In this document: in pieces, positions 34,371 to 47,162 of the stretch
Layout: each line of letters opens with the position of its first letter
How positions within the stretch are numbered: the first letter of the stretch is position 1
Assembly (NCBI RefSeq): GCF_001544875.2
Contig: NZ_FCOA02000004.1
Coordinates: 124,001-188,000, forward strand
Length of the DNA stretch: 64,000 nt
DNA from: Caballeronia hypogeia
Lineage (GTDB): Bacteria; Pseudomonadota; Gammaproteobacteria; Burkholderiales; Burkholderiaceae
Direction of reading: 5' to 3'
Translations under genes and position numbers: made by a program
Notes under the pieces: generated by a model
Told to the model about the DNA's origin: nothing
Databases searched by the model: none
What the model saw: only the letters and a program-made list of their open reading frames with translations

Positions 34371-37091
34371 ATGACCACGAACCCCACCCCATCCGGCGCT
34401 CCCGCCACCGAACTCGTCCTGAAGACGATGGCCCCGCGCGCGCCGGCCGGCCTGCTGGCGCGCGCGCGCCTGAACGCCGAAGGCGCCGACGCGTTACCCG
34501 GCGCGGGCCGCCAGATCGTGCTCGTGCAGGCCGGCGCGGGCTACGGCAAGACTTCGCTGCTCGCGCAATGGCGGCGCGAATTCCTGGCGCGCGGCGCGGC
34601 CGTCGCCTGGCTGCTCGCCGACGAACGCGACGACGCCGAGCGCTTTCTGCGCGCGCTGGTGCATGCCGTGCGCACCGGCTGCGCGCGTCCCGCGTTCGGC
34701 CGGCAGATCGACGCCACGCTGGTCGCGCCCGCGGGCGCATTCGATCTCGCGACCGCTTGGCTCGCCGAACTCGCGCAACTGTCCATGGACGTCGTGCTGA
34801 TCGTCGACGAAGCGGACCGTCTGCCCGCCGCCGGCGCCGCGCTGCTCGACTACGTGATGCACAACGCGCCGCAGAACCTGCGCATCGTCGCGGCGGGGCG
34901 GCAGGGCCTCGACCGGCCGGCGGCGGAGCTGCTCGCCTACGGGCAGGCGGAACTGGTCGGGCCGGAAGCGCTGCGCTTTCGGGTCGATGAAACCATCGCG
35001 CTCGTCACGCAGCGTTTCGGCGCGCGCGTGGACGCCGACGCCAGCGCGCGTCTGTTCGAAATCACCGACGGCTGGCCGCTCGGCCTGCAACTGGCGCTGA
35101 CGGCGATGGCCCGTGCGCAGGACCCGCGCGCCGCCCTCGACAATCTCGCGGCGGGCCCGCGCGGACTGCGCGAACCGCTGGTGGCCGCGCTTCTGAAGGA
35201 GCTTTCTTCCGACGATGAGCGTTTTCTCACGCGCATCAGCGTGATGGACGTGCTGCATCCCGACCTGTGCGCGGCCCTGACCGGCGACGCCGACGCGCCG
35301 CAGCGCCTCGCGCGTCTCGCACGCGACACGCCCGTGTTCGTCACGGCGGAGGAAAGCGACTGGTGCCGCCTGCATCCACTCGTGCGCGACGTGCTGCAGA
35401 CCCGCTTCGGCGCGCTCGATGCGTCCGAACAGGCGGAACTGCACCGGCGCGCGGCGCGCTGGCTCGCCGCGCGCGGCATGCTTGAACAGGCGGCGCGGCA
35501 CGCACATGCGGCGGGCGATCGCGAACACGCTTACGAGCTCGCGGAGCAGTCGCTGCACGACGCCGTGAAGCAGGGCCAGCTCGGCACCGTGCTCGACTGG
35601 CTGGAACGGCTGCCGGAGCCGGAGCTGGAGAGGCGTCCGCGCCTGCGGCTCGCGGTGGCCTGGGCGCTCGCGCTGGGCGAACGGCATCGCGAGGCGGAGC
35701 GGCAGGTCGAGCGCGTGCTCGCGTCGGCGTCTGCCGATGCCGAATCCGGCGAAGCGCTGCGCTACGAATGCGCGCTCATCCTGAGCGCGGCCGCCTGGTA
35801 CGCCGACGATCCCGACCGCTTCCTGGCGCTGTTCGAGCCGTGGGCGCAGACGCCGCCGCCGCGCGATTCGTGGCTCGCGCAGGCGCATGCGAACCGCCTC
35901 GCCGCGCGCGCGATGCTGCTGGGCGAGCCCGCGCAGGCGCGCCGGCTGCAGCACGCGGTGACGCGCGGGCAGACCGGCAAGGGGCAGGGCTATCTCGTGC
36001 GGTGGGGCGATCACATGGTCGGCCTCACGTGGCTGCGCGAAGGTCAGGCGAAGCTCGCGGAAAGCGTGCTGATGCCCGCGCTGGCGGGCGCCGAGGAGGA
36101 TCTCGGCCGGCGCCATCCGCTCACCTGCATGTTCGCGGCGACCTGCGCGGCGCTCGCTTACGAGGACGATCGCATCGACGAGGCCGCCGCGTTGCTCGCC
36201 AACCGGCTCGACGTGCTGGAGCGCGCGGCGCTCCCCGAAACGGTGGTGCTCGCGTACCGCGCGGCGGCGCGCATCGCGGCTTTGCGCGGCGACGAGCATC
36301 GCGCGCTCGATCTGCTCGAAATGCTTTACGCGATGGGTGTCGCGCGCGGCCTGCCGCGGCTTTGCGTGACGAGCCTCGCCGAGCAGGTGAGCGCGCACGC
36401 GGGCCGGTACCGCGGGGAAACGTGCGATGCGCTCGTCGGACAGATCGATGCGATCGTCGCGGAGCATATCGGCGCGCGCGGGCCGATCTGGGGCCGCTCC
36501 GTGCAACTGCTGCAGGCGGTCGCGCACGGCAGCGCAGCGCTCGCGCGGCAGGACTGGCGCGCCGCCATCGAGCCGTTCGAGCGCGCGGAAGCCATCGCGG
36601 CGACGCTGAAGCTCGGCCGCCAGCGCATCGAGCTGATGGCCTTGCGCGCCTTCGCGCTCGAACGCGCGAACGGCGAAGGGCGCGCGACGTTTCTCGAAGC
36701 CCTGAACCTCGCGCACACCTATCATCTGCGCCGCGTACTGATCGACGCGCATCCCGCGCTCGCCGACTGGGCGCGCCGCGTGAGCGAGGAAGGCGCGACG
36801 GAACCGGGCGAGCGGCCCGTCGTGCCGCCGCACGTCGTGCGCGTGCCGCCGCGTTCGGCCGAGGGCGGGCCGCGCGCGCTGCCGAGCGTGATCCTCACGC
36901 CGAAGGAACGCGAGATTCTCGAACTGCTCGCGCGCAACCTGAGCAACAAGGAAATCGCGCTCGCGGCGGCGGTCGGCGAGGGCACGGTCAAGTGGCATCT
37001 GAAGAATCTCTTCGGCAAGCTCGATGCGAGCTCGCGCAAGCACGCGGTGCGGCGCGCCATCGCGCTTGGCCTCCTGGAAGGCGTCCAGTAG
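34371..37091 (+). CDS. MalT/AlkS-type LuxR-family ATP-dependent activator
   Basis: A 906-residue STAND-class regulator. The N-terminal NTPase has Walker A VQAGAGYGKTSLLAQW (residues about 52-65) and a Walker B-like VVLIVDEADRLP. The middle consists of TPR-like helical repeats that normally bind the inducer, and the C terminus (residues about 845-900) is a LuxR helix-turn-helix: LTPKEREILELLARNLSNKEIALAAAVGEGTVKWHLKNLFGKLDASSR. Such proteins need ATP and an inducer to activate transcription. The next gene, an acyl-CoA ligase, is the plausible target, as with AlkS and AlkK. A ribosome-binding site is not well placed before the ATG. Confidence 0.9.
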   Translation: MTTNPTPSGAPATELVLKTMAPRAPAGLLARARLNAEGADALPGAGRQIVLVQAGAGYGKTSLLAQWRREFLARGAAVAWLLADERDDAERFLRALVHAVRTGCARPAFGRQIDATLVAPAGAFDLATAWLAELAQLSMDVVLIVDEADRLPAAGAALLDYVMHNAPQNLRIVAAGRQGLDRPAAELLAYGQAELVGPEALRFRVDETIALVTQRFGARVDADASARLFEITDGWPLGLQLALTAMARAQDPRAALDNLAAGPRGLREPLVAALLKELSSDDERFLTRISVMDVLHPDLCAALTGDADAPQRLARLARDTPVFVTAEESDWCRLHPLVRDVLQTRFGALDASEQAELHRRAARWLAARGMLEQAARHAHAAGDREHAYELAEQSLHDAVKQGQLGTVLDWLERLPEPELERRPRLRLAVAWALALGERHREAERQVERVLASASADAESGEALRYECALILSAAAWYADDPDRFLALFEPWAQTPPPRDSWLAQAHANRLAARAMLLGEPAQARRLQHAVTRGQTGKGQGYLVRWGDHMVGLTWLREGQAKLAESVLMPALAGAEEDLGRRHPLTCMFAATCAALAYEDDRIDEAAALLANRLDVLERAALPETVVLAYRAAARIAALRGDEHRALDLLEMLYAMGVARGLPRLCVTSLAEQVSAHAGRYRGETCDALVGQIDAIVAEHIGARGPIWGRSVQLLQAVAHGSAALARQDWRAAIEPFERAEAIAATLKLGRQRIELMALRAFALERANGEGRATFLEALNLAHTYHLRRVLIDAHPALADWARRVSEEGATEPGERPVVPPHVVRVPPRSAEGGPRALPSVILTPKEREILELLARNLSNKEIALAAAVGEGTVKWHLKNLFGKLDASSRKHAVRRAIALGLLEGVQ

Positions 37092-37137
37092 CTCACCGGG
37101 CGCTTAATTCGTGCGCGATTCTCCCTCGCAATCCCTA

Positions 37138-37158
37138 CCCCTCTCCACGTGAGAGGGG
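37138..37158. terminator. Hairpin after the LuxR-type regulator
   Basis: CCCCTCTC (37138-37145) and GAGAGGGG (37151-37158) form an 8-bp stem with a 5-base loop between the regulator and the acyl-CoA ligase. There is no T run, so it may be a Rho-assisted or partial terminator. Confidence 0.45.
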
Positions 37159-37254
37159 TTCGGCGCGCGGCCGATGCGTATTCTTGCCTCCAGACGATGG
37201 ACGAGCGCGGACCCAACCCCGCCGGCGCCACAACTTCTGAAATCTGGAGAGACG

Positions 37255-38931
37255 ATGCTAGACCCGCATTTCGATTCGCACGCCGCGCCCGGCGCGTACG
37301 CGTACCCGCTGCTCATCAAGCAACTGCTGCACACGCCGCTCGCGCAGGCGGCGGAGCAGGAGATCGTCTATCGCGGCGAAGTGCGTCATTCGTATCGCAC
37401 GCTCGCGGAACGGATCGCGCGGCTCGCGAACGGGCTCGACGCGCTCGGCGCGAAGCACGGGGCGACCGTCGCGATGATGGATTGGGACAGCCATCGCTAC
37501 CTCGATTGCTACTTCGCCGTGCCGATGATGGGCGCGGTGCTGCAATCGGTGAACGTGCGGCTCTCGCAGGACGAGATCCTGTACACGCTCAATCACGCGG
37601 GCGCGCAAATCCTGATCGTGCATACGGACTTCATTCCGGTGATCGATGCGATCAGGACGCGCCTCGAAACCGTGCGCACCTTCATCTGGATCGACGAGCA
37701 AGGCTCGCCCGTTCCCGAGCACGGCATTCCTTTCGCGCAAGAATACGAAGCGATGCTCGCGGCGGCGCAACCGTCGCGCGAGTTCCCCGATTTCGATGAA
37801 AACACGCGCGCCACGACCTTCTACACGACCGGCACGACCGGCAAGCCGAAGGGCGTGTATTTCTCGCATCGCCAGCTCGTGCTGCACACGATCGCCGGGA
37901 TGGCCGCGCTCGCGAGTCCCGCGAGCGGACAGCGCTTTCATCGCGGCGATGTCTACATGCCGATCACGCCGATGTTCCACGTGCACGCCTGGGGCATGCC
38001 GTACATCGCGACGATGCTCGGCGTGAAGCAGGTCTATCCGGGCCGCTACGTGCCGCGCAACCTCGTGCGTCTGATCGAGCAGGAAGGCGTGACGTTCTCG
38101 CATTGCGTCAGCACGATCCTGCACATGCTGCTCTCCTGCCCGGACGCCGAAACCGTCGATCTGAGCCGCTGGAAGGTGGTGATCGGCGGCGGCGCGCTGA
38201 CCGAAGGGCTCGCGCGCGTGGCGCTCGGACGCGGCATCGACGTGTTCTCGGGATACGGCATGTCGGAGAGCGGTCCGCTGCTGAGTCTCGCGCAACTGCC
38301 GCCCGACGCCGACACGCTCGATCAGGACGAACAAGTGCGGCTGCGCTGCACGACCGGACGCGCGATTCCGCTCGTCGATCTGCGTATCGTGAATGACGAG
38401 ATGCGCGAAGCGCCGCGCGATGGCCGCACCAGCGGCGAGATCGTCGCGCGCGCGCCGTGGCTCACGCAGGGCTATCTGCTGAACCGCGAGGCGTCGGCGC
38501 AACTGTGGGAGGGCGGCGCGCTGCACACGCAGGATATCGGCTGTGTCGATGCGGCGGGCTATCTGCGGATCACCGACCGCGCGAAGGACGTCATCAAGTC
38601 GGGCGGCGAATGGGTGTCGTCGCTCGAAGTCGAGAGCCTCATCTCGCAGTTGCCCGGCGTCGCCGAAGTCGCGGTGATCGGCGTGTCCGACGAAAAGTGG
38701 GGCGAACGTCCGCTCGCGCTCGTCGTGAAGAAGCCCGAGTGCGACACGCCCGTGACGGAAGAATCGATCCAGCGCTATCTGCTCGGCATCGCGGAAACAG
38801 GCCGTATCTCGCGCTACGCCGTGCCGCGCGACGTGCGCTTCATCGACGAGATCAGCAAGACGAGCGTCGGCAAGATCGACAAGAAGACGCTCAGGCTGCG
38901 CTTCAAGGACAATCAGGCGGCCGGAGCCTGA
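37255..38931 (+). CDS. Fatty acyl-CoA ligase (AlkK-like AMP-binding enzyme)
   Basis: A 558-residue ANL-superfamily enzyme that activates a carboxylic acid to its CoA thioester through an acyl-adenylate. Motif A3 is TTFYTTGTTGKPKGVYFSHR, A5 is FSGYGMSESGPLLS, the aspartate motif is HTQDIGCVDAAGYLRITDRAKD, and the catalytic lysine is in SKTSVGKIDKKTLR. The overall wording (LLIKQLLHTPLAQ, MFHVHAWGMPY) is closest to medium/long-chain fatty acid ligases of the AlkK type. TGGAGAG precedes the ATG at 37255. The 3' end overlaps the convergent SulP gene by 19 bases. Confidence 0.92.
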   Translation: MLDPHFDSHAAPGAYAYPLLIKQLLHTPLAQAAEQEIVYRGEVRHSYRTLAERIARLANGLDALGAKHGATVAMMDWDSHRYLDCYFAVPMMGAVLQSVNVRLSQDEILYTLNHAGAQILIVHTDFIPVIDAIRTRLETVRTFIWIDEQGSPVPEHGIPFAQEYEAMLAAAQPSREFPDFDENTRATTFYTTGTTGKPKGVYFSHRQLVLHTIAGMAALASPASGQRFHRGDVYMPITPMFHVHAWGMPYIATMLGVKQVYPGRYVPRNLVRLIEQEGVTFSHCVSTILHMLLSCPDAETVDLSRWKVVIGGGALTEGLARVALGRGIDVFSGYGMSESGPLLSLAQLPPDADTLDQDEQVRLRCTTGRAIPLVDLRIVNDEMREAPRDGRTSGEIVARAPWLTQGYLLNREASAQLWEGGALHTQDIGCVDAAGYLRITDRAKDVIKSGGEWVSSLEVESLISQLPGVAEVAVIGVSDEKWGERPLALVVKKPECDTPVTEESIQRYLLGIAETGRISRYAVPRDVRFIDEISKTSVGKIDKKTLRLRFKDNQAAGA

Positions 38932-40661
38932 CCGGGCCGCGCGGCGAGCCAGGCATCGACCGCGCTGCCTATGGTCGGATGGAAGCTTGCGTCGGGAAAG
39001 TCCGCGGTCAGCTCGAAGCGTCTTAGCTTGTCGCGCACCGGGTCTTTCATCTCCGCGAAATGCAGCTCGATGCCGCGCTCGGCGAGCGCGCGATGCAGCT
39101 CGCGCAGCATGTCGGCGGAAGTGACATCGACACTCGTCACCGGCTCGGCGGTGACGACGACGCGCTGCACCGGCGCGCTCGCCTGATCGATCGCTTCGGT
39201 CACGCGCTGCTGGAACAGCTCCGCGTTGGCGAAGAACAGCGGCGCGTCCCAGCGAAACAGCAGCAGCCCGGTAACCTGCCGCGCGTGCGGATAGCGCTTC
39301 ATGTCGTGATAGCCGCGCAGGCCTTCCACGCGCCCGAGCACGGCGAAATGCGGACGCCAGCCGTCCCACAGGAATTCGATCACCGCGATCACCACGGCGA
39401 TGCAGATGCCCGGGATCGCGCCGAATACCGCGACGCCCACGAAACAGCACACCGACAGCCAGAACTCCCATTGCTGAATGCGATAGATGCGCTTCAGATC
39501 CCTGAACTCGAACAAGCCGATGGCCGCGGCGATCACCACGGCCGCGAGCGCGCTGTTCGGCAGATGGCGCAGCAGATTCGGTCCCGCGAGCAGCACGGCC
39601 GCGACGGCCAGCGCGCCGACGATGCCCGTCACCTGCGTGCGCGCGCCCGCCGCTTCGGCCACCGGCGTGCGCGATGAGCTGCTGCTGATCGGAAAGCCCT
39701 GGAACAGCCCGGTTGCGAGATTGGCGACGCCCAGCCCGATCATTTCCTGATTCGGATCGACGCGCATGTTGGCGCGCGCCGCGAAGGTGCGCGACAGCAC
39801 GCTCGTGTCCGCAAACGAAATCAGCGCGACCGCGCAGCCCCCGAGCACGATCTTCACGATATCCGCGCCGCTCGCCCACGGCAGCGAGAAGCCGGGCAAT
39901 CCCTGCGGAATCGCGCCGAGCACCTTGACGCCGTGCCGGTCGAGATCGAACAGGTACACGCACAGGGTCGCGAGCACGACGGCGATCAGGATGCCCGGCA
40001 CCTTGTCGAAGCGCTTGAGCAGAAGAATGAGGACGAGACTGCCTGCGCCGACCGCGAAGCTGTACCAGTTGGATTGCCCGGCCGCGACGGCTTTCGCCAG
40101 ATTGAACAAATCGCGCAGCGGCCCGTGATCCTCGATGGAAATCGCGAACAGCTTCGGCAACTGGCTGATGAGCACGGTGAACGCGATGCCGTTCATATAG
40201 CCGTAGCGGATCGGCTTCGACAGCAGTTCGGTGACGAAGCCGAGCTTCAGCACGCCGAAGATCACGCATACGAGACCGGAGACGATCGCCATCATGCCCG
40301 CAATGGCGATGGCGCGCGCGGGATCGCCCGACGCGCTCAGCACGACGACCGCGAGCACGGGCGCGGCCAGCGCCGAATCCGGCCCGAGCACGAGAATCCT
40401 GCTCGGGCCGAAGATCGCGTAGGCGAGCAGCGGCACGATGGTCGCGTAGAGCCCGCACACGCCCGGCACGCCCGACGCCTCCGCATACGCGACGCCGACC
40501 GGCACGAGCATCGTCGTCAGCACGAGGCCGGCGATGACGTCGTTCTTCAGCCACGCGGCGTGGTAATCGCGCAGCATCGCGATGCCCGGCAGGCGGCGCA
40601 GCCAGCCGTGCGCGATGCCCTGGGCGCGGGAGCGCGGTTGCAGAGATTGATCGGATGGCAT
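38913..40661 (-). CDS. SulP/SLC26 anion transporter with STAS domain (second)
   Basis: A 582-residue inner-membrane transporter. The opening MLRDYHAAWLKNDVIAGLVLTTMLVPVGVAYAEASGVPGVCGLYATIVPLLAYAIFGPSR is the SulP signature. The C-terminal 140 residues contain a STAS domain (VQRVVVTAEPVTSVDVTSADMLRELHRALAERGIELHF). It differs clearly from the copies at 2882 and 56075, so the three are distant paralogues rather than recent duplicates. Substrate unknown; sulfate, bicarbonate or an organic anion are options. The ATG at 40661 is the most likely start, although its ribosome-binding site is poor. Confidence 0.92.
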   Translation of the reverse strand: MPSDQSLQPRSRAQGIAHGWLRRLPGIAMLRDYHAAWLKNDVIAGLVLTTMLVPVGVAYAEASGVPGVCGLYATIVPLLAYAIFGPSRILVLGPDSALAAPVLAVVVLSASGDPARAIAIAGMMAIVSGLVCVIFGVLKLGFVTELLSKPIRYGYMNGIAFTVLISQLPKLFAISIEDHGPLRDLFNLAKAVAAGQSNWYSFAVGAGSLVLILLLKRFDKVPGILIAVVLATLCVYLFDLDRHGVKVLGAIPQGLPGFSLPWASGADIVKIVLGGCAVALISFADTSVLSRTFAARANMRVDPNQEMIGLGVANLATGLFQGFPISSSSSRTPVAEAAGARTQVTGIVGALAVAAVLLAGPNLLRHLPNSALAAVVIAAAIGLFEFRDLKRIYRIQQWEFWLSVCCFVGVAVFGAIPGICIAVVIAVIEFLWDGWRPHFAVLGRVEGLRGYHDMKRYPHARQVTGLLLFRWDAPLFFANAELFQQRVTEAIDQASAPVQRVVVTAEPVTSVDVTSADMLRELHRALAERGIELHFAEMKDPVRDKLRRFELTADFPDASFHPTIGSAVDAWLAARPGQAPAA

Positions 40662-40850
40662 GTCGGAACGGTGAAATTGATGGTATTGCTTTGGTTGTAG
40701 ATGGAATTGGGCCGCGGTCAAGTTCGCTCTGCGCCACCGGGCGCATGAAGCTTTTCATCATCGGCTTAACACGCCTGCAGCCGGCTTGTAATCCCGTATG
40801 CCTAACATATGCTTGCTCAGAGTGATCAAGCACAACGCGAGGGCACGACC

Positions 40851-43335
<2,485 letters not shown>

Positions 43336-43349
<14 letters not shown>

Positions 43350-45426
43350 ACCGGTCGCGCACGAGACGTACCGGACGCAGCCCGGCTCGCGCTATCCGCT
43401 CGGCGCGACGGTGGTTGCGGGCGGCGTGAACTTCTGCGTGTTCTGCCGGCATGCGACGCGCGTCGAGTTGCTGCTCTATGCATCCGATGAAAGCGCCGAG
43501 CCGTTCCAGGTCGTCGCGCTCGACGGCGACGCGCATCGCACGTTCTACTTCTGGCACGTGCTGGTCGAGGCGTTGCCGCCGGGCTGCCGTTACACGTGGC
43601 GCGCCTATGGCGCGCATGGCGTGCCGCAAATGGACGACGAAGCCGCGAGCCGCAAGGAGCTGCTCGATCCGCGCGCGCGCGCGGTCAGCGACCGGTTGTA
43701 TCGGCGCCAGCAGGCGGCGGACGCCAGCGGAGACGGGCGCGCGTCGCTGCGGGCGATCGTCGCCGCGCCGCTCGACGCGCCGGATTACGTCGATGTCCGC
43801 ACGCTCGACGACGCGATCATCTACGAGCTGCATGTCGGCGGCTTCACGCGGCATGCGTCGAGCGGGGTGCGGCATCCGGGCACGTTCGCCGGTCTCATCG
43901 AAAAGATTCCGTATCTGAAGGCGCTCGGCGTCACGCACGTCGAGCTGCTCCCCGTGATGGCCTTCGACGAGCAGGACATTCCGGCCACCGCCGCCGCGCG
44001 CGGGCTCCGCAACTACTGGGGTTACAGCACGCACAGCTTTCACAGCCCGCATCCGCGCTATTGCATCGAGCCGGCGCGCGCGCCGCAGGAGTTCCGCGCA
44101 TTCGTCGACGCCCTGCACTCGGCGGGCATTCGCGTGCTGCTGGATGTCGTGTTCAATCACACGTCGGAAGCGGGAAAGAACGGACCCGTGATCCATTTCA
44201 AGGTGCTCGCCAACGACGACTTCTATCTCGTCGACCGCAACGATGCGCGCTATTACCGCGACTACACCGGCTGCGGCAATACGGTGAACTGCAATCATCC
44301 GCTCGTATCCGCGTTCATCATGCATGCGCTCGAATACTGGGTTCAGGAACTAGGCGTCGATGGCTTTCGCTTCGACCTCGCAAGCGTTTTCGCGCGGGGC
44401 GCGCAAGGCGAGCTGCTCGCCATGCCGCCGCTTCCGTGGACGATGGAGGCGTCGCCGGTGCTCGCGCGCGTGCCGCTGATCGCGGAGGCGTGGGACGCGG
44501 GCGGGCTGTATCACGTCGGTGCGTTTCCGGGCATGGCGTGGGCCGAATGGAACGGCCGCTATCGCGACGTGATCAGGCGCTTCGTGCGTGGCGATCCGGG
44601 CATGATCGGGCAGGTCTGCACGTGCGTCGCGGGCAGCGCCGATCTCTATCAGGACGATGGCCGGCTGCCCGCCAACAGCATCAACTTCGTCACGTGTCAC
44701 GACGGCTTCACGCTGCTCGACCTCGTCAGCCACGACAGGAAGCACAACGAGGCGAACGGCGAAGAGAACCGCGACGGCAGCAACGACAACCTGTCGTGGA
44801 ATTGCGGCGCGGAAGGCGAGACCGACGATCCCGTGGTCATCGGCTTGCGGCTTCGGCAGGCGCGCAATCTGATGGCGCTTCTGCTGCTGAGCCAGGGCGT
44901 GCCGATGCTGCTCGCCGGCGATGAAATACTGCACACCCAGCGCGGCAACAACAACGCGTTTTGCCAGGACAACGCGCTTTCCTGGCTCGACTGGAAATTG
45001 TCCGACGACGCGCGGGACATGCTGCGCTTCGTGCGCGAGCTGATCGCGTTGCGCCGCCGCCACGCGAGCCTGCGCCGCCGCCGCTTTCTCACCGGGCGCC
45101 CCGCCGAGGGCCAGACGCGCCCCGACGTGGCGTGGCACGGCGAGCGTCTCGGCGAGCCCGCCTGGCACGACCCGCATGCGCGCTTCGTCGCGTTCACGCT
45201 CGCGGGACTGACGCCCGACGAGGCGCTCCTGCATATCGTCTTCAATATGAACGACGAGGCGCGCGATGCCGCGCTTCCGGTGCTCGACAACGCAAGCTGG
45301 CGACGTATCGTCGACACGGCGGCCGTTGCACCGCAGGACATTGTGACGGATACCGAAACAGCCCCGCCCGAACGCGGCGCGTGCCGCATCGAGGCGCGCA
45401 GCGTCGTCGTGCTCGAATCGCGCTGA
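43336..45426 (+). CDS. glgX: Glycogen debranching enzyme
   Basis: A 696-residue GH13 enzyme that hydrolyses alpha-1,6 branches left by the phosphorylase. The N-terminal CBM48-like domain (GSRYPLGATVVAGGVNFCVFCRHATRVELLLY) is followed by the barrel: LLDVVFNHTSE, GFRFDLASVFA (nucleophile Asp), PLIAEAWDAGG (acid/base Glu) and NFVTCHDGFTLLDLVS (third Asp). The TTG at 43336 is taken as start because GTGAGGAT stands six bases before it and because it conserves the N terminus; this start lies inside the end of glgP. A TTG start with overlap favours low, coupled translation. Confidence 0.94.
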
Positions 45427-45524
45427 ATATACGCACGACGGTGCTGGACTGAGCGACGCAAAGCGCCTATTAATGATCGTGTACTGCCGGGTGCTCCGAC
45501 CATCGACCATCGCCAGGAGGCGGC

Positions 45525-47114
45525 ATGGATGCAGTCAGGACCTTCCTCGAAAACCAGTCGCTGTTCGCGCTGTTTCTGACCATCGCGCTGGGTTATCTGA
45601 TCGGTGAAATCAACATCAAGGGCGTGGCGCTGGGCTCCGGCGCGGTGCTGTTCGTCGGTCTCGCCGTCGGCGCCTTCGCGCCGAAGTCCACGCCGCCCGC
45701 CTTGCTGGGCACGCTCGGACTGCTGCTGTTTCTGTATGGCATCGGCATTCAGTACGGCGCGCAATTCTTCAAGGGGCTGACGAGCCGCGAAGGTCTCAAG
45801 GCCAATGTCGCCGCCTGTATCGGCGTGATCGTCTCCGGTCTCGTCTCCTGCGCCTTCATTTCTTTCGGCATCAAGCTCGCCGATTCGCTGGGCATGTTCG
45901 CGGGCAGCGGCACCAGCACGGCGAGCCTGCAGGTGGCGATCGCGTCGATGAAGAGCAACGACGCCGCGGTGGCCTACAGCATCTCGTATCCGTTCGGCGT
46001 GGCCGGGCCGATATTGTTCATCTATCTGCTGAACGTCCTGCTGAAGGTCAAGATTCAGAAGCCGCCCGCGAAGCTGCTGGAGACGGCGGAGATCGCGCTG
46101 CGCAACGCGAGCCTTTTCGGGCTCACGATGGCCGAGCTCGCGAGCCGTCTGCCTGCCGGTGTCTCAATCGCGGCGGTGCGCCGCGCGCATCACAATCAGC
46201 TTCCAACGGCCGATTTCAAACTCCGTGCCGACGACGTGCTGCTCGCCACCGCCACCGATCGCCGTGTCCTCGACGAAGCCACCGCGCTGTGCGGCGAACT
46301 GCAGCCGGGACGCATGGCGAGCCATCGCGAGGATCTCGATTACATGCGCGTGTTTGCGTCGAATCCGGCGGTGGTCGGCATGGCGCTCGGCGATATCCGT
46401 TTTCCCGATGGCGTGAACTGCGCAATCGCGCACGTGCGCCGTGGCGACGCCGACATGCTCTCGACGCCCGATCTGGTCCTCGAAGCGGGCGACCGCGTGG
46501 GCCTCCTGGTCAATCGCGCGCATCAGGCGACCATGCGCACCTTCTTCGGCGATTCGATCAAGGGCACGGCGGATCTCAGCTTCATCTGCCTCGGAATAGG
46601 CGCGGCGCTGGGCCTGCTGGTCGGCGCGATTCCGCTGCCGGTGCCGGGTCTCGGCGCGTTCAGCCTGGGCCTGGCCGCCTTGCTGCTGGTGGCGCTGTGT
46701 CTCGGCCGTGCGCGGCGCAACGGGCCATTCGTGTGGGTCATGCCGCTCTCGGCGAATCTCGTGCTGCGCAATCTCGGCCTCACCATTTTTCTCGCGCAGG
46801 TGGGCATTTCGTGCGGACCGAAGTTCGTCGCGACGGTCGGCTCGGCGGGGCCGGCGCTGCTGCTCTACGGCGTCGTCACGCTGCTGGTTCTGGTGAGCGT
46901 CACGGCCGTGTGCTGCCTGTGGATCTTCAGGCTGCCTTTCGATACATCGGTGGGCGTGATCTGCGGCGCGACCGGCAATCCGGCGATACTCGCGTTCGCC
47001 AATCGCATCGCGCCGACCGATCAGCCCGACATCATGTACGCGATGATTTTCCCGTCGATGACCATCGTCAAAGTGCTTTTCGTGCAGATCGCCATATCGA
47101 TCGCGGCGGGTTAG
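45525..47114 (+). CDS. AspT/YidE-type exchanger with RCK_C domains
   Basis: A 529-residue membrane protein of the aspartate:alanine exchanger family. Two membrane halves (residues about 1-175 and 345-529) flank a soluble region with TrkA_C/RCK_C modules (LRADDVLLATATDRRVLDEA and LVLEAGDRVGLLVNR). The half-repeat GSGTSTASLQVAI and CGATGNPAILAFANRIAP carry the conserved AspT motifs. It probably exchanges organic or amino acids across the inner membrane and may be gated by a ligand at the RCK_C part. CAGGAGG precedes the ATG. It lies between glycogen breakdown and lactate dehydrogenase, so export of a fermentation acid is conceivable. Confidence 0.88.
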   Translation: MDAVRTFLENQSLFALFLTIALGYLIGEINIKGVALGSGAVLFVGLAVGAFAPKSTPPALLGTLGLLLFLYGIGIQYGAQFFKGLTSREGLKANVAACIGVIVSGLVSCAFISFGIKLADSLGMFAGSGTSTASLQVAIASMKSNDAAVAYSISYPFGVAGPILFIYLLNVLLKVKIQKPPAKLLETAEIALRNASLFGLTMAELASRLPAGVSIAAVRRAHHNQLPTADFKLRADDVLLATATDRRVLDEATALCGELQPGRMASHREDLDYMRVFASNPAVVGMALGDIRFPDGVNCAIAHVRRGDADMLSTPDLVLEAGDRVGLLVNRAHQATMRTFFGDSIKGTADLSFICLGIGAALGLLVGAIPLPVPGLGAFSLGLAALLLVALCLGRARRNGPFVWVMPLSANLVLRNLGLTIFLAQVGISCGPKFVATVGSAGPALLLYGVVTLLVLVSVTAVCCLWIFRLPFDTSVGVICGATGNPAILAFANRIAPTDQPDIMYAMIFPSMTIVKVLFVQIAISIAAG

Positions 47115-47162
47115 CATTGCCCGCCGCGAACCTACGGACAAGTTGAAGAGGAGAGGCACATC

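Noticed and set aside
34494..37043. 849-codon minus-strand frame opposite the LuxR-type regulator
   Set aside because: Shadow frame; the plus strand has Walker A and helix-turn-helix motifs.
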